From NCBI GenBank assembly GCA_023388535.1, contig JAEWFZ010000007.1, forward strand, positions 1 through 28,707: a stretch of 28,707 nt of DNA, given 5' to 3'. The translations under genes were made by a program, and so were the position numbers. Under the pieces are notes generated by a model that worked only from the letters and a program-made list of their open reading frames with translations, was not told the DNA's origin and ran no database searches. This document shows positions 15,546 to 22,932 of this stretch, piece by piece. Each line of letters starts with the position of its first letter. Positions within the stretch are counted from its first letter, which is position 1. Origin of the DNA: Bacillota bacterium. GTDB lineage: Bacteria > Bacillota_I > Bacilli_A > Erysipelotrichales > Erysipelotrichaceae.

Positions 15546-16557
15546 GTTGGAGTTGTTGTTGAAAGTCAGCGATTTGATCAACCAAACGATCACTCCATTG
15601 ATCGTAGTTTTCATCTTCTGTTTGTAAATGCGGATGTTCATTCATATATTCTAAGAATCGTTGTAGTCCTTCTCTTAGGGATATTTTAGGTTCGAAGTCT
15701 GGGTTTATCGTTTTTAACTTGGTAATATCGAACAGATTGGACCAGCGTTTATCACCATTGATGGATTCGGAAAGGTTATAGGCTTTACTGTGTTTTAACC
15801 ATTCACTCGGCAGGTAGACGGGTTTATAGTCTACTTCAAGTAATTCGGCTAAGGTTTGGTAAACTTCATCCCAAGTATGTGGATTTGGATTCATGATTTG
15901 ATATATTTCTCCAAGCGTCTTAGGATTGTTAATAATAGGGTAGATAGCATCTCTGAAATCCTCGGTATGGGTACTAGCCCAAAGCGATTGACCATCTCCA
16001 TGTACAATAATCGGTAAACCACGTTTCATGCGACTGATAACCGACCAAGCGGAAGTTCCTTTGGTACTTAAAGGGATGCGATGGTTACTATAGGTTTGGG
16101 TAGGTCGAATGATGGTGACTGGGAAGTTATTTTTATGATAGGCTTCCAAGAAAACTTGTTCAGCGAGTGCTTTGTTTTGACCGTATTTTGATAAGCTATT
16201 GCCGACTTTAGAGTTTTCGTTGATTTGTAATTGATGTTGATGATCGAGGACAACATTGGTACTGATGAAAATATATTGTTTCGTCTTATTACTAAAAAGT
16301 TCAATGGCGCGTCTTGCTGCCGTCGCATCAAAGGTGAGAAAGTCCATGACGACAGAAAACTGATGTCCTTCGATTTGCTTTTTAACTTGATCCAAGTCGT
16401 TGATGTCAGCTTGAAGTTGGTGAATGGTTGAAGCTAAATCTTGATGTCTTAGTCCGCGGTTTAGGACATAAACTTTATTATCAGGGTCTTGGCTGAGTTT
16501 CTGGGTTATTGGTAGGGATATAGTACCGGTACCACCAATCATTAGTATTTTATGCAT
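15529..16557 (-). CDS. NAD-dependent epimerase/dehydratase (extended SDR)
   Basis: A 342-aa protein with an N-terminal Rossmann motif (G-G-T-G-T-I-S at residues 8-14) and the SDR catalytic pair Y125-x-x-x-K129. The long C-terminal half with a W-x-x-T-H-T-E-D-F segment near residue 190 resembles NAD(P)-dependent epimerases and chloroplast CSP41-like proteins. The sugar nucleotide substrate cannot be inferred. An AGGAGG ribosome site precedes ATG 16557. The 3' end overlaps the PHP gene stop on the other strand. Confidence 0.85.
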   Translation of the reverse strand: MHKILMIGGTGTISLPITQKLSQDPDNKVYVLNRGLRHQDLASTIHQLQADINDLDQVKKQIEGHQFSVVMDFLTFDATAARRAIELFSNKTKQYIFISTNVVLDHQHQLQINENSKVGNSLSKYGQNKALAEQVFLEAYHKNNFPVTIIRPTQTYSNHRIPLSTKGTSAWSVISRMKRGLPIIVHGDGQSLWASTHTEDFRDAIYPIINNPKTLGEIYQIMNPNPHTWDEVYQTLAELLEVDYKPVYLPSEWLKHSKAYNLSESINGDKRWSNLFDITKLKTINPDFEPKISLREGLQRFLEYMNEHPHLQTEDENYDQWSDRLVDQIADFQQQLQQKSWF

Positions 16558-16572
16558 TTTCTGTTTCCTCCT

Positions 16573-16589
16573 GTATAATAGTATTATAC
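16573..16589. promoter_or_regulatory. Perfect 8-1-8 palindrome over the epimerase -10
   Basis: GTATAATA and TATTATAC flank one central G (16573-16589). The minus-strand TATAAT (16588-16583) is its likely -10, 26 bases ahead of ATG 16557. The symmetry suggests an operator, though AT-rich -10 elements on both strands could produce it by chance. Confidence 0.5.
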
Positions 16590-16650
16590 CTAGTGTTCTA
16601 TCTTATATGGATGAATTGTCTCTCTTTCGCAACTTTTGTGTCGTTTTTGA

Positions 16651-16679
16651 TTGAAAAGCTTAAAGTCTTATGCTAATAT
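16651..16679 (+). promoter_or_regulatory. Promoter of the tRNA cluster
   Basis: TTGAAA (16651-16656), 17 bases, TAATAT (16674-16679) preceded by TGC. It lies 32 bases before the first tRNA, and no gene separates them. Confidence 0.6.
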
Positions 16680-16711
16680 AGTAAAGCACTCATGATTTTC
16701 TGACCAACTTT

Positions 16712-16802
16712 GGAGTAGTACTCAAGAGGCTGAAGAGGTGCCCCTGCTAAGGGCATAGGTCGGGAAACCGGCGCGAGAGTTCAAATCTCTCCTACTCCGC
16801 CA
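16712..16802 (+). tRNA. tRNA-Ser (anticodon GCT)
   Basis: A class II tRNA with a long variable arm (GGTCGGGAAACCGGC region). Acceptor GGAGTAG pairs with CTACTCC, anticodon GCT at 16746-16748, and CCA is encoded at 16800-16802. It reads AGC/AGU serine codons. Confidence 0.96.
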
Positions 16803-16815
16803 TTTTATTAAACAT

Positions 16816-16891
16816 GGTCCCGTGGTGTAGCGGTTAACATGCCTGCCTGTCACGCAGGAGATCGCGGGTTCAATTCCCGTCGGGACCGCCA
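16816..16891 (+). tRNA. tRNA-Asp (anticodon GTC)
   Basis: Acceptor GGTCCCG pairs with CGGGACC, anticodon GTC at 16849-16851 in a CCTGCCTGTCACGCAGG arm, TTCAA T loop, and encoded CCA at 16889-16891. Confidence 0.97.
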
Positions 16892-16892
16892 T

Positions 16893-16966
16893 GCAGATGT
16901 AGTTCAATGGTAGAACGAGACCTTGCCAAGGTCAAAACGGGGGTTCGATTCCCCTCATCTGCTCCA
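16893..16966 (+). tRNA. tRNA-Gly (anticodon GCC)
   Basis: Acceptor GCAGATG pairs with CATCTGC, anticodon GCC at 16925-16927, GTTCGATTC T loop and encoded CCA at 16964-16966. It is only one base from tRNA-Asp. Confidence 0.97.
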
Positions 16967-16977
16967 TTGTACTTAGC

Positions 16978-17009
16978 AAAAGCGATGTTTGAAAAAACAT
17001 CGCTTTTTT
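16978..17009 (+). terminator. Terminator of the tRNA cluster
   Basis: AAAAGCGATGTTT pairs with AAACATCGCTTTT around a GAAA tetraloop, followed by a T run. Confidence 0.92.
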
Positions 17010-17113
17010 GTTTGTTTCTTCTTTTTGTAACGATAGCTTTTATTTTAGGTACCTTACTTGTTGAAGTAATTAATAGCCTTGAAGTGCGCTGTTAGAAAAC
17101 CTAAGTGATATTT

Positions 17114-17122
17114 TGCTATAAT
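17114..17122 (+). promoter_or_regulatory. Extended -10 promoter of the beta-glucosidase gene
   Basis: TGCTATAAT lies 26 bases before ATG 17149, with an AAGAGG ribosome site between. No good -35 is seen and no CRE or antiterminator hairpin is apparent. Confidence 0.6.
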
Positions 17123-17148
17123 TAAATATAAGAAAGAAGAGGCGCATA

Positions 17149-18580
17149 ATGAGTAGATTACCAAAAGATTTCCTCTGGGGAGGAGCAACCGCAGCCAACC
17201 AATTGGAAGGCGCCTACAATGTCGATGGGCGAGGCTTAGCCAACGTCGATGTCATTCCACATGGAGAAGATCGTTTCGCCGTTCTAACCGGAGCGAGGAC
17301 CATGCTAGAACTAGAAGAAGGCTATCACTATCCCGGCTTAGAAGCAATTGATTTCTACCATAATTACAAAGAAGATATCAAGCTATTTGCCGAAATGGGA
17401 TTTAAAGTCTATCGGATGTCCATCGCATGGACGAGAATTTTCCCTAAGGGTGATGAGCTAGAACCAAATGAAGCTGGACTAGAGTTCTACGAAAATGTCT
17501 TTAAAGAATTAAGAAAGTATAAAGTATAATATTGAACCGCTAGTAACAATTACCCACTTCGATTTTCCGATACATTTAACCAAAGCTTATGGAGGTTGGA
17601 GAAACCGAAAAGTTATCGAGTTTTACAAACGATTAGTCACGGTACTCTTTACCCGTTATAAAGGTTTAGTTAAATATTGGTTAACCTTCAATGAGATAAA
17701 CGTCATACTAATGGCGCCATTTATGGGTGCTGGCCTTGTCTTTAACGAAGGTGATAACCAGGAACAAGTCAAATACCAAGCCATTCATCATGAGCTAGTA
17801 GCCTCGGCTTGGGCCACGAAAATTGCTCATGAGATCGATTCTGAAAATAAAGTAGGATGCATGCTGGCAGCAGGCTCAACTTATCATTACACACCAAATC
17901 CTAAAGATGTTCTTCAAGCATTGGAAGCCGATCGAAAACATTTCTTCTTCGTTGACGTCCAAGCGCGTGGAGAATATCCAAACTACGCTTTAAAAGCCAT
18001 GGAACGCGAGAATATTAAGGTTGAAATGACGTCAGAAGATTTAGCCATCCTCAAAGAAAATCCAGTCGATTTTGTTTCCTTCAGCTACTATTCCAGTAGA
18101 GTTACCAGTGCCGATCCGAAAAATGCGGTCGATACAGAAGGAAATATTTTCCCATCCTTAAAGAATCCATATTTAACCGAATCAGAGTGGGGCTGGCAAA
18201 TCGACCCACTAGGATTAAGAATCACGATGAACGTTCTCTACGACCGCTATCAAAAACCATTATTTATTGTTGAGAACGGTTTAGGAGCTAACGATGTTTT
18301 AGAAAATGATACGGTTGAAGACGATTATCGAATCGAATATTTAAGAGAACATATCAAAGCGATGATCGATGCGGTTGATTTAGATGGGGTAGAATTACTT
18401 GGTTATACCACTTGGGGACCAATTGATTTAGTATCAGCCTCAACAGGAGAAATGAGTAAACGCTATGGCTTCATCTATGTTGATCGTGACGACCATGGTA
18501 AAGGAACATTAAAACGTTATAAAAAGAAATCCTTTGACTGGTATAAAAAAGTTATCGAAAGCAACGGAGAAGTTCTATAA
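17149..18580 (+). pseudogene. 6-phospho-beta-glucosidase (GH1), frameshifted by a 7-bp tandem duplication
   Basis: Removing one copy of a 7-bp tandem repeat (AAAGTAT at 17514-17520 and 17521-17527) restores a 474-aa frame, the normal length for GH1 phospho-beta-glucosidases. The restored protein has the N-terminal F-L-W-G-G-A-T-A-A-N-Q signature, acid/base Glu in T-F-N-E-I-N (E180) and nucleophile Glu in V-E-N-G-L-G (E373), and would hydrolyse 6-phospho-beta-glucosides taken up by a PTS. As it stands, translation stops at 17529 after 126 residues; the downstream frame is open from there and its first good ATG, 17711, lies after the acid/base residue, so neither fragment should be active. There is no PTS gene next to it. 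Confidence 0.9.
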
Positions 18581-18587
18581 ACTAACG

Positions 18588-18624
18588 AAAGCTGTTACAA
18601 TCAAGTAGCAGCTTTTCTTTTTGT
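18588..18624 (+). terminator. Terminator after the beta-glucosidase gene
   Basis: AAAGCTGTTAC pairs with GTAGCAGCTTT (one G-T pair), loop of six, then TTTCTTTTTG. Confidence 0.85.
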
Positions 18625-18665
18625 TTAACTCATCATTAAATTAGCAACAAAAACTAATCAAACAA

Positions 18666-18694
18666 TTGATTAATAAATGAAATTAAGGCATAAT
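18666..18694 (+). promoter_or_regulatory. Promoter of the P1B-4 ATPase gene
   Basis: TTGATT (18666-18671), 17 bases, CATAAT (18689-18694). The Fur-type box begins 9 bases after the -10, so it covers the predicted start. Confidence 0.65.
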
Positions 18695-18702
18695 GTATAT
18701 AT

Positions 18703-18717
18703 TGATAATCATTATCA
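18703..18717. promoter_or_regulatory. Perfect 7-1-7 Fur-type box
   Basis: TGATAAT-C-ATTATCA is an exact 7-1-7 inverted repeat identical to the core Fur box and close to the PerR box (TTATAAT-N-ATTATAA). It lies just downstream of the -10 of a metal-efflux ATPase gene, where a Fur-family repressor would block transcription. Whether Fur, PerR or Zur binds it cannot be told from the site alone. Confidence 0.8.
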
Positions 18718-18734
18718 TTTATATGGAGACATTT

Positions 18735-20657
18735 ATGCTAAATCCTCAAGAAAAAGAAAAAACAAAACAAACAGACTCCCAAAAACACGAACATTCACAT
18801 AAAGTCGTTTTTATTATGTATCTTTCGGGTCTGCTTTTATATTTAATTAGTTTATTTGTCAAGAACGAACAAATCTCGATGGTTTTAAATATAGTGGCCA
18901 TCGTACTGGCTGGATACGATGTAATTTCGGAAGGTTTAACCGATACATTCAGACAGACCAAAGCCCGTAAAAAGTTTCATCCCAATGTTCATTTATTAAT
19001 GACGATAGGGGCACTTGGCGCTATTATCATTGGCGAATTTGGTGAAGCCACGTTATTAATATTAATCTTTGCTGGGGCCCATCTATTAGAAGAATATGCG
19101 GAAGCACAATCCAGTAAAGAGATTTCCAATTTATTGAAAATGAATCCGACCACCGCTCGCTTAATCTTAGAAGATGGAAGTACAAAGGAAGTTGATATCG
19201 AAGAATTAAAAATCGGGGATAAGGTTTCGGTTTTAAACGGCGACCAAGTTCCTACCGATGGCGTGGTGATTTCTGGAAATTCGGCCATTGATCAGTCCGC
19301 TATCACCGGAGAAAGTATCCCCGTAGAAGTCTTTGAAGGTAGTGAAGTCTATGGTGGTACCATCAATGGCACCGGGACTTTTGTTTTAGAAGTTACTAAA
19401 GATAGCTCAGAAACAGTATTTTCTAAGATTATTGAAATGGTAAGTCAGGCTCAAACCAATATCTCAAAGACGGCTACGTTAATCAAACGCATCTCGCCAA
19501 TCTATGTAACGCTAGTATTAATTCTAGCGCCATTGTTCTTTTTGTTTGGTAAAGCCGTTTTGGCTTGGGATACAGGGACCAGTTTTTATAAGACCATGGT
19601 TTTATTAATCGGAGCTTCCCCTTGTGCCCTGGCGGTAGCGGACATACCTGCGACCTTGGCTTCTATCAGTAACTTAGCGAGACAGGGGGTCTTGTTTAAA
19701 GGCGGATCGCATCTCTCAAATTTAGCCGACGTCAAAGCGGTCGCTTTTGATAAGACGGGTACATTAACTGCAGGTAAACCGGTAGTAACTGATCTTAGAT
19801 ACTGCCTCGAAAGCAGCGATGAAGAACAAGACTTCTTCAAAACCATGATCGTTTCGATGGAAGCAAAATCAAATCATCCTTTGGCTCTCGCCATCCTGCA
19901 ACATTTACCTGATCAACCACGCATTGAACTCGAAGTTGAGAATCGAGTCGGTGAAGGATTGGTTGCTGATTACCAAAATAAAAACTATCGGATTGGAAAG
20001 CCAGATACTTTCAACCAAGTTAAACTAGAAACTCAAGAACTGCGAACCAGTTTTGAAGAAGACGGAAAAACCGTCGTCTATTTCTCAGAAAACGATCAAG
20101 TTAGAATGCTGGTCGCCCTTCAGGATGTCGCTAAAGAAAGTTCGAAACAAGCCATTAACTATTTCAAAGATGAAGATATTCACACCGTCATGATTACCGG
20201 AGACGCTAAACTAACCGGACAAGCTATCGGTAGGACCCTTGAAATCGACGAAGTTAAGGCTAATGTAATGCCTAATCAAAAATCGGTTATTATCGAGGAA
20301 TTAAAACAAGAATATGGTGTCGTTGCTATGCTGGGCGATGGGGTTAACGATGCGCCAGCTTTGGTGGCCTCGGATATTGGCGTCGCTATGGGTGAAGGAA
20401 CCGATATCGCCATTGATGTGGCGGATGTTGTTCTGATGAAAAATGATCTAACCAAGTTCATCGTGACCCATAAAGTCTCTAAAAAACTAAGACGAATTGT
20501 CTGGCAAAATATAGCCTTCGCTATGGCTGTTGTATTCTTCTTAATTGGAATTAACATTTTTGAGTCGGTAAATATGTCTGCGGCGGTCGTGATTCATGAA
20601 GGAAGTACCATTGTGGTCTTATTAAATGGTTTAAGAATGTTAAGAAATATTGAATAA
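18735..20657 (+). CDS. P1B-4 metal-efflux ATPase (PfeT/FrvA-like Fe(II) or Co exporter)
   Basis: A 640-aa P-type ATPase from ATG 18735, which has GGAG at 18725-18728. The longer frame from ATG 18693 would run through the Fur box and is rejected. It has no HMA domain but a His-bearing N-terminus (K-H-E-H-S-H-K). Motifs: T-G-E-S in the actuator, S295-P-C297 in the fourth membrane helix, D339-K-T-G-T, an S-N-H-P nucleotide motif, G-D-G-V-N-D-A-P, and H621-E-G-S-T in the last helix. SPC plus HEG(G/S)T define the P1B-4 group, known for Fe(II)/Co(II) export, including B. subtilis PfeT and Listeria FrvA. The Fur-type box supports iron export, an inference. Confidence 0.93.
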   Translation: MLNPQEKEKTKQTDSQKHEHSHKVVFIMYLSGLLLYLISLFVKNEQISMVLNIVAIVLAGYDVISEGLTDTFRQTKARKKFHPNVHLLMTIGALGAIIIGEFGEATLLILIFAGAHLLEEYAEAQSSKEISNLLKMNPTTARLILEDGSTKEVDIEELKIGDKVSVLNGDQVPTDGVVISGNSAIDQSAITGESIPVEVFEGSEVYGGTINGTGTFVLEVTKDSSETVFSKIIEMVSQAQTNISKTATLIKRISPIYVTLVLILAPLFFLFGKAVLAWDTGTSFYKTMVLLIGASPCALAVADIPATLASISNLARQGVLFKGGSHLSNLADVKAVAFDKTGTLTAGKPVVTDLRYCLESSDEEQDFFKTMIVSMEAKSNHPLALAILQHLPDQPRIELEVENRVGEGLVADYQNKNYRIGKPDTFNQVKLETQELRTSFEEDGKTVVYFSENDQVRMLVALQDVAKESSKQAINYFKDEDIHTVMITGDAKLTGQAIGRTLEIDEVKANVMPNQKSVIIEELKQEYGVVAMLGDGVNDAPALVASDIGVAMGEGTDIAIDVADVVLMKNDLTKFIVTHKVSKKLRRIVWQNIAFAMAVVFFLIGINIFESVNMSAAVVIHEGSTIVVLLNGLRMLRNIE

Positions 20658-20671
20658 AGAAAGGGAAGATT

Positions 20672-21010
20672 ATGAAAAAAATTCTGTTTTATGGAATGAC
20701 CAAAGAAAAAATGTGTTTCCAACATATTTTAATGAACGCTTTAGATCTACATGAGGCTGAGGTTGAAGTTAAAATTATCTTTGAAGGGGCGTCTGTGACG
20801 CTGGTTCCTGTATTTGAGGCGGAAGCGAATCAACTATACTTACGAGCCAAAGAGCTAGGCTTGATTGCAGGTGTTTGTTTGGCTTGTTCGAAGATGTTAG
20901 ATGTCTATGATGAGGTCGTTGCTTCGGGATTAGACTTGTTAGGGGATATGATGGGACATGCGCCGATGAAACCCTATGTCTTCGAAGACTATCAAGTTGT
21001 AAGCATGTAA
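20672..21010 (+). CDS. DsrE/F-like small protein
   Basis: A 112-aa soluble protein with the DsrE/F-like pattern K-I-L-F-Y-G-M-T near the start, V-K-I-I-F-E-G-A-S-V near residues 33-42, and a Cys pair C69-L-A-C72 in G-V-C-L-A-C-S. Members bind persulphide or have small-molecule roles; none is settled for this subtype. It follows the P1B-4 ATPase by 14 bases with GGGAAG before the ATG and no terminator between, so it is probably cotranscribed and controlled by the same Fur-type box. The CxxC could bind a metal, but that is a guess. Confidence 0.75.
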   Translation: MKKILFYGMTKEKMCFQHILMNALDLHEAEVEVKIIFEGASVTLVPVFEAEANQLYLRAKELGLIAGVCLACSKMLDVYDEVVASGLDLLGDMMGHAPMKPYVFEDYQVVSM

Positions 21011-21013
21011 ACA

Positions 21014-21043
21014 AAAAGGTTATATCGTTGGATATAACCTTTT
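21014..21043. terminator. 13-bp hairpin terminator between convergent genes
   Basis: AAAAGGTTATATC (21014-21026) pairs perfectly with GATATAACCTTTT (21031-21043) around GTTG. It ends both the DsrE-like gene and the HMA-like gene; the T tracts are short on both sides. Confidence 0.75.
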
Positions 21044-21062
21044 AACTAGGCTTAGATAGAGA

Positions 21063-21254
21063 TTATAAAACCTTGTAACCGGCTTTCTCAATGGCGGTTT
21101 TAGCCACATAAACTTCGTCGCCAGAACCATCAAAGGTAACAATGCCATCCTCAAGAACGATCGAATAAACTAAACGGGTTTGATCAAGTTCTTCTTTTAA
21201 TTTGGCTACATCATCGGTAGTTACTAATCCTTTTACATACACTATTTTTTTCAT
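21063..21254 (-). CDS. HMA-fold-like small protein without the CxxC motif
   Basis: A 63-aa protein whose pattern (M-K-K-I-V-Y-V-K-G-L, helix, Val-rich strands, V-A-K-T-A-I-E-K-A-G-Y-K-V) fits the ferredoxin-like HMA domain of copper chaperones. The metal loop, M-x-C-x-x-C in the family, reads L-V-T-T-D-D here, so there is no Cys in the protein. It may be a degenerate chaperone or a binding partner with another role. GGTGAT before the ATG and a minus-strand TATAAT at 21273-21268 support expression. It converges on the metal ATPase/DsrE-like unit. Confidence 0.65.
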   Translation of the reverse strand: MKKIVYVKGLVTTDDVAKLKEELDQTRLVYSIVLEDGIVTFDGSGDEVYVAKTAIEKAGYKVL

Positions 21255-21362
21255 AATATCACCAACTATTATATTACTTTATTTTAACTTAAAAATAAAT
21301 GAAAACAGCTCATTTTGCTAAATTATTAACTAGGAGTAATCCCTAATTAAAGCCTAGGACTA

Positions 21363-21371
21363 TGCTATAAT
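21363..21371 (+). promoter_or_regulatory. Extended -10 promoter giving a nearly leaderless transcript
   Basis: TGCTATAAT ends nine bases before ATG 21381, so the predicted start is about 21378. No Shine-Dalgarno sequence fits in the three-base leader. Confidence 0.6.
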
Positions 21372-21380
21372 GACTCTGTT

Positions 21381-22685
21381 ATGAAACGGATGCTATCATT
21401 GTTAGTCTTAATCTCGTTGTTATTTGGATGTCGCTCGAGCGGACTTCTTTTTAATTATGATGAAAACCTGACCATTTGGGTAGCGACCGATCTTCATTAT
21501 ATGCATGACTCGATGGTAACTAAAAGTGAGTATGTCCATGATCTAATGTTAAAATCCGATGGAAAGCTGTTTAAATACGCTCCTGAAATTGTGGATGCTT
21601 TTGTTGATAAAGTTCAAGAAGAACAACCCGATGTATTAATACTCTCTGGGGATATTAGCTTTAATGGAGAAAAGACGAATCATCTAGAACTAGCCAAACG
21701 CTTAAACTCTATCCAAAATAATAAAACCCAAGTCTTAGTCATTCCCGGTAACCACGATATCGATTCTAACTATCCAATTAATATGGGTGATACAGCCTCA
21801 ACCTTTGACGAAGCCGTTAGCCAAGACGAATTTGTTTCTATTTATAATGATTTTGGATACAAACAAGCGCTCAGTAAATCCCCGGCTGATTTATCCTATT
21901 TAATACAAATCAATCCTAAACTATTTATATTGATGTTAGACGATACGCAATATGAACTCGATGAAAGTAATCAAGAAGACTACAATAAAGGGATTATTCG
22001 TGAAGAAACCTTAGATTGGATTGAAGATAGTTTAACTACAATAAAGGATGCAGAGTTGATTGTTGTCTTACATCATAATTTGTTGGTCCATAATCCGAGA
22101 GTGCGTTTAAGTAGTAATTTAATCAATGGAGATCAATTTAAAGAAGTATTAAACGATAAATTAAACCTGGTTTTATCGGGACATATCCATTTACAAAGCA
22201 TCACTCAAGCTCAAGAAATTACTGAAATCGTTACTTCATCACTAGCGATTATCGGCAATCAATACGGTGTGATTGAATACAATCCTGAACAAGGATTTGA
22301 TTATCAAGTTCAATCTTTAGATGTCCAGAGTTGGGCTCGAGATAACCAGCTTGAATATGAAGAATTATTAAATTTTGAAACGTTCGCTTTTGAAACCATG
22401 CAGTATGTCAATATGAGACACAGCGCCTTTCGTCTTTTTGATCAAGGGGTAGAAGAAGATTTAGCGCTCAGTTTAGCTGAATTTGATGGTTATATCAAAG
22501 CCTTTTATTTTCAGGGGAAGTTTGATCAAAGCAGCCAAGAGCTAATGGAATTACCCCAAGTTAAACAGTATCAAAAATTTGATACTCAGTTTAACGCTAG
22601 TAGTCTTAAATTTATGATCGATAGTGCCGATGTTAATCATCGCAGCATTCATGTTCCGCTCAGAGGTACTGGTAATGAAAAATAA
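21381..22685 (+). CDS. Lipoprotein metallophosphoesterase (calcineurin-like)
   Basis: A 434-aa secreted lipoprotein: signal peptide with lipobox L-L-F-G-C (Cys17). The two-metal phosphoesterase motifs are all visible: D-L-H-Y-M-H near residues 36-41, G-D-I-S-F-N-G near 91-97, G-N-H-D-I-D near 127-132, V-L-H-H-N near 230-234 and L-S-G-H-I-H near 270-275. A C-terminal helical region follows. The enzyme should act outside the membrane on phosphate esters, such as nucleotides or phosphodiesters, substrate unknown. No ribosome site precedes ATG 21381; the transcript is probably leaderless. Its stop overlaps the next gene by 11 bases. Confidence 0.88.
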   Translation: MKRMLSLLVLISLLFGCRSSGLLFNYDENLTIWVATDLHYMHDSMVTKSEYVHDLMLKSDGKLFKYAPEIVDAFVDKVQEEQPDVLILSGDISFNGEKTNHLELAKRLNSIQNNKTQVLVIPGNHDIDSNYPINMGDTASTFDEAVSQDEFVSIYNDFGYKQALSKSPADLSYLIQINPKLFILMLDDTQYELDESNQEDYNKGIIREETLDWIEDSLTTIKDAELIVVLHHNLLVHNPRVRLSSNLINGDQFKEVLNDKLNLVLSGHIHLQSITQAQEITEIVTSSLAIIGNQYGVIEYNPEQGFDYQVQSLDVQSWARDNQLEYEELLNFETFAFETMQYVNMRHSAFRLFDQGVEEDLALSLAEFDGYIKAFYFQGKFDQSSQELMELPQVKQYQKFDTQFNASSLKFMIDSADVNHRSIHVPLRGTGNEK

Positions 22686-22932
22686 ACAAATAATGTTTTT
22701 GTTCTTATTGAATTTAATCGTTGGACTAGGGATACGTTGGTTTCAGTTGGGGCAACCGTGGTTGTTGGTATCCGATGTTTTAATGATTTCGGTTTTTGTA
22801 TTTGTTCTGTTTTTAAACTATAAGCTAAAAGATCATCCTGATTTTGGTTCAAAAAACATTGGTTTTTGGTTGATAAGCGTGGTTTCTATCGCTGCCATTC
22901 TTTGGTTTTCTAAAAGTTTACTTGGTTTATGA
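22675..22932 (+). CDS. Small three-helix membrane protein of unknown function
   Basis: An 85-aa protein from ATG 22675, chosen because AGAGGT lies 8 bases upstream; an upstream ATG at 22624 in the same frame has no ribosome site. Predicted membrane segments lie at about residues 6-22, 29-47 and 61-80. No motif is recognised. It starts within the phosphoesterase gene and ends as ATGA within the DUF523 start, so it is a tightly coupled operon member; a role in membrane transport or anchoring is possible. Confidence 0.75.
   Translation: MKNKQIMFLFLLNLIVGLGIRWFQLGQPWLLVSDVLMISVFVFVLFLNYKLKDHPDFGSKNIGFWLISVVSIAAILWFSKSLLGL

Noticed and set aside
16722..16907. Minus-strand protein over the tRNA genes
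   Set aside because: The frame runs through tRNA-Ser and tRNA-Asp, which are clear cloverleaves with encoded CCA.
18693..18734. P1B-4 ATPase starting at ATG 18693
   Set aside because: The extra 14 codons would be encoded by the -10 end, the Fur box and the ribosome site, and there is no ribosome site before 18693.
19586..20557. Minus-strand frames opposite the P1B-4 ATPase
   Set aside because: Shadow frames caused by codon bias; the plus strand carries all conserved ATPase motifs.
22624..22674. Longer start of the small membrane protein
   Set aside because: The additional residues overlap the phosphoesterase coding region without a ribosome site; AGAGGT precedes ATG 22675.
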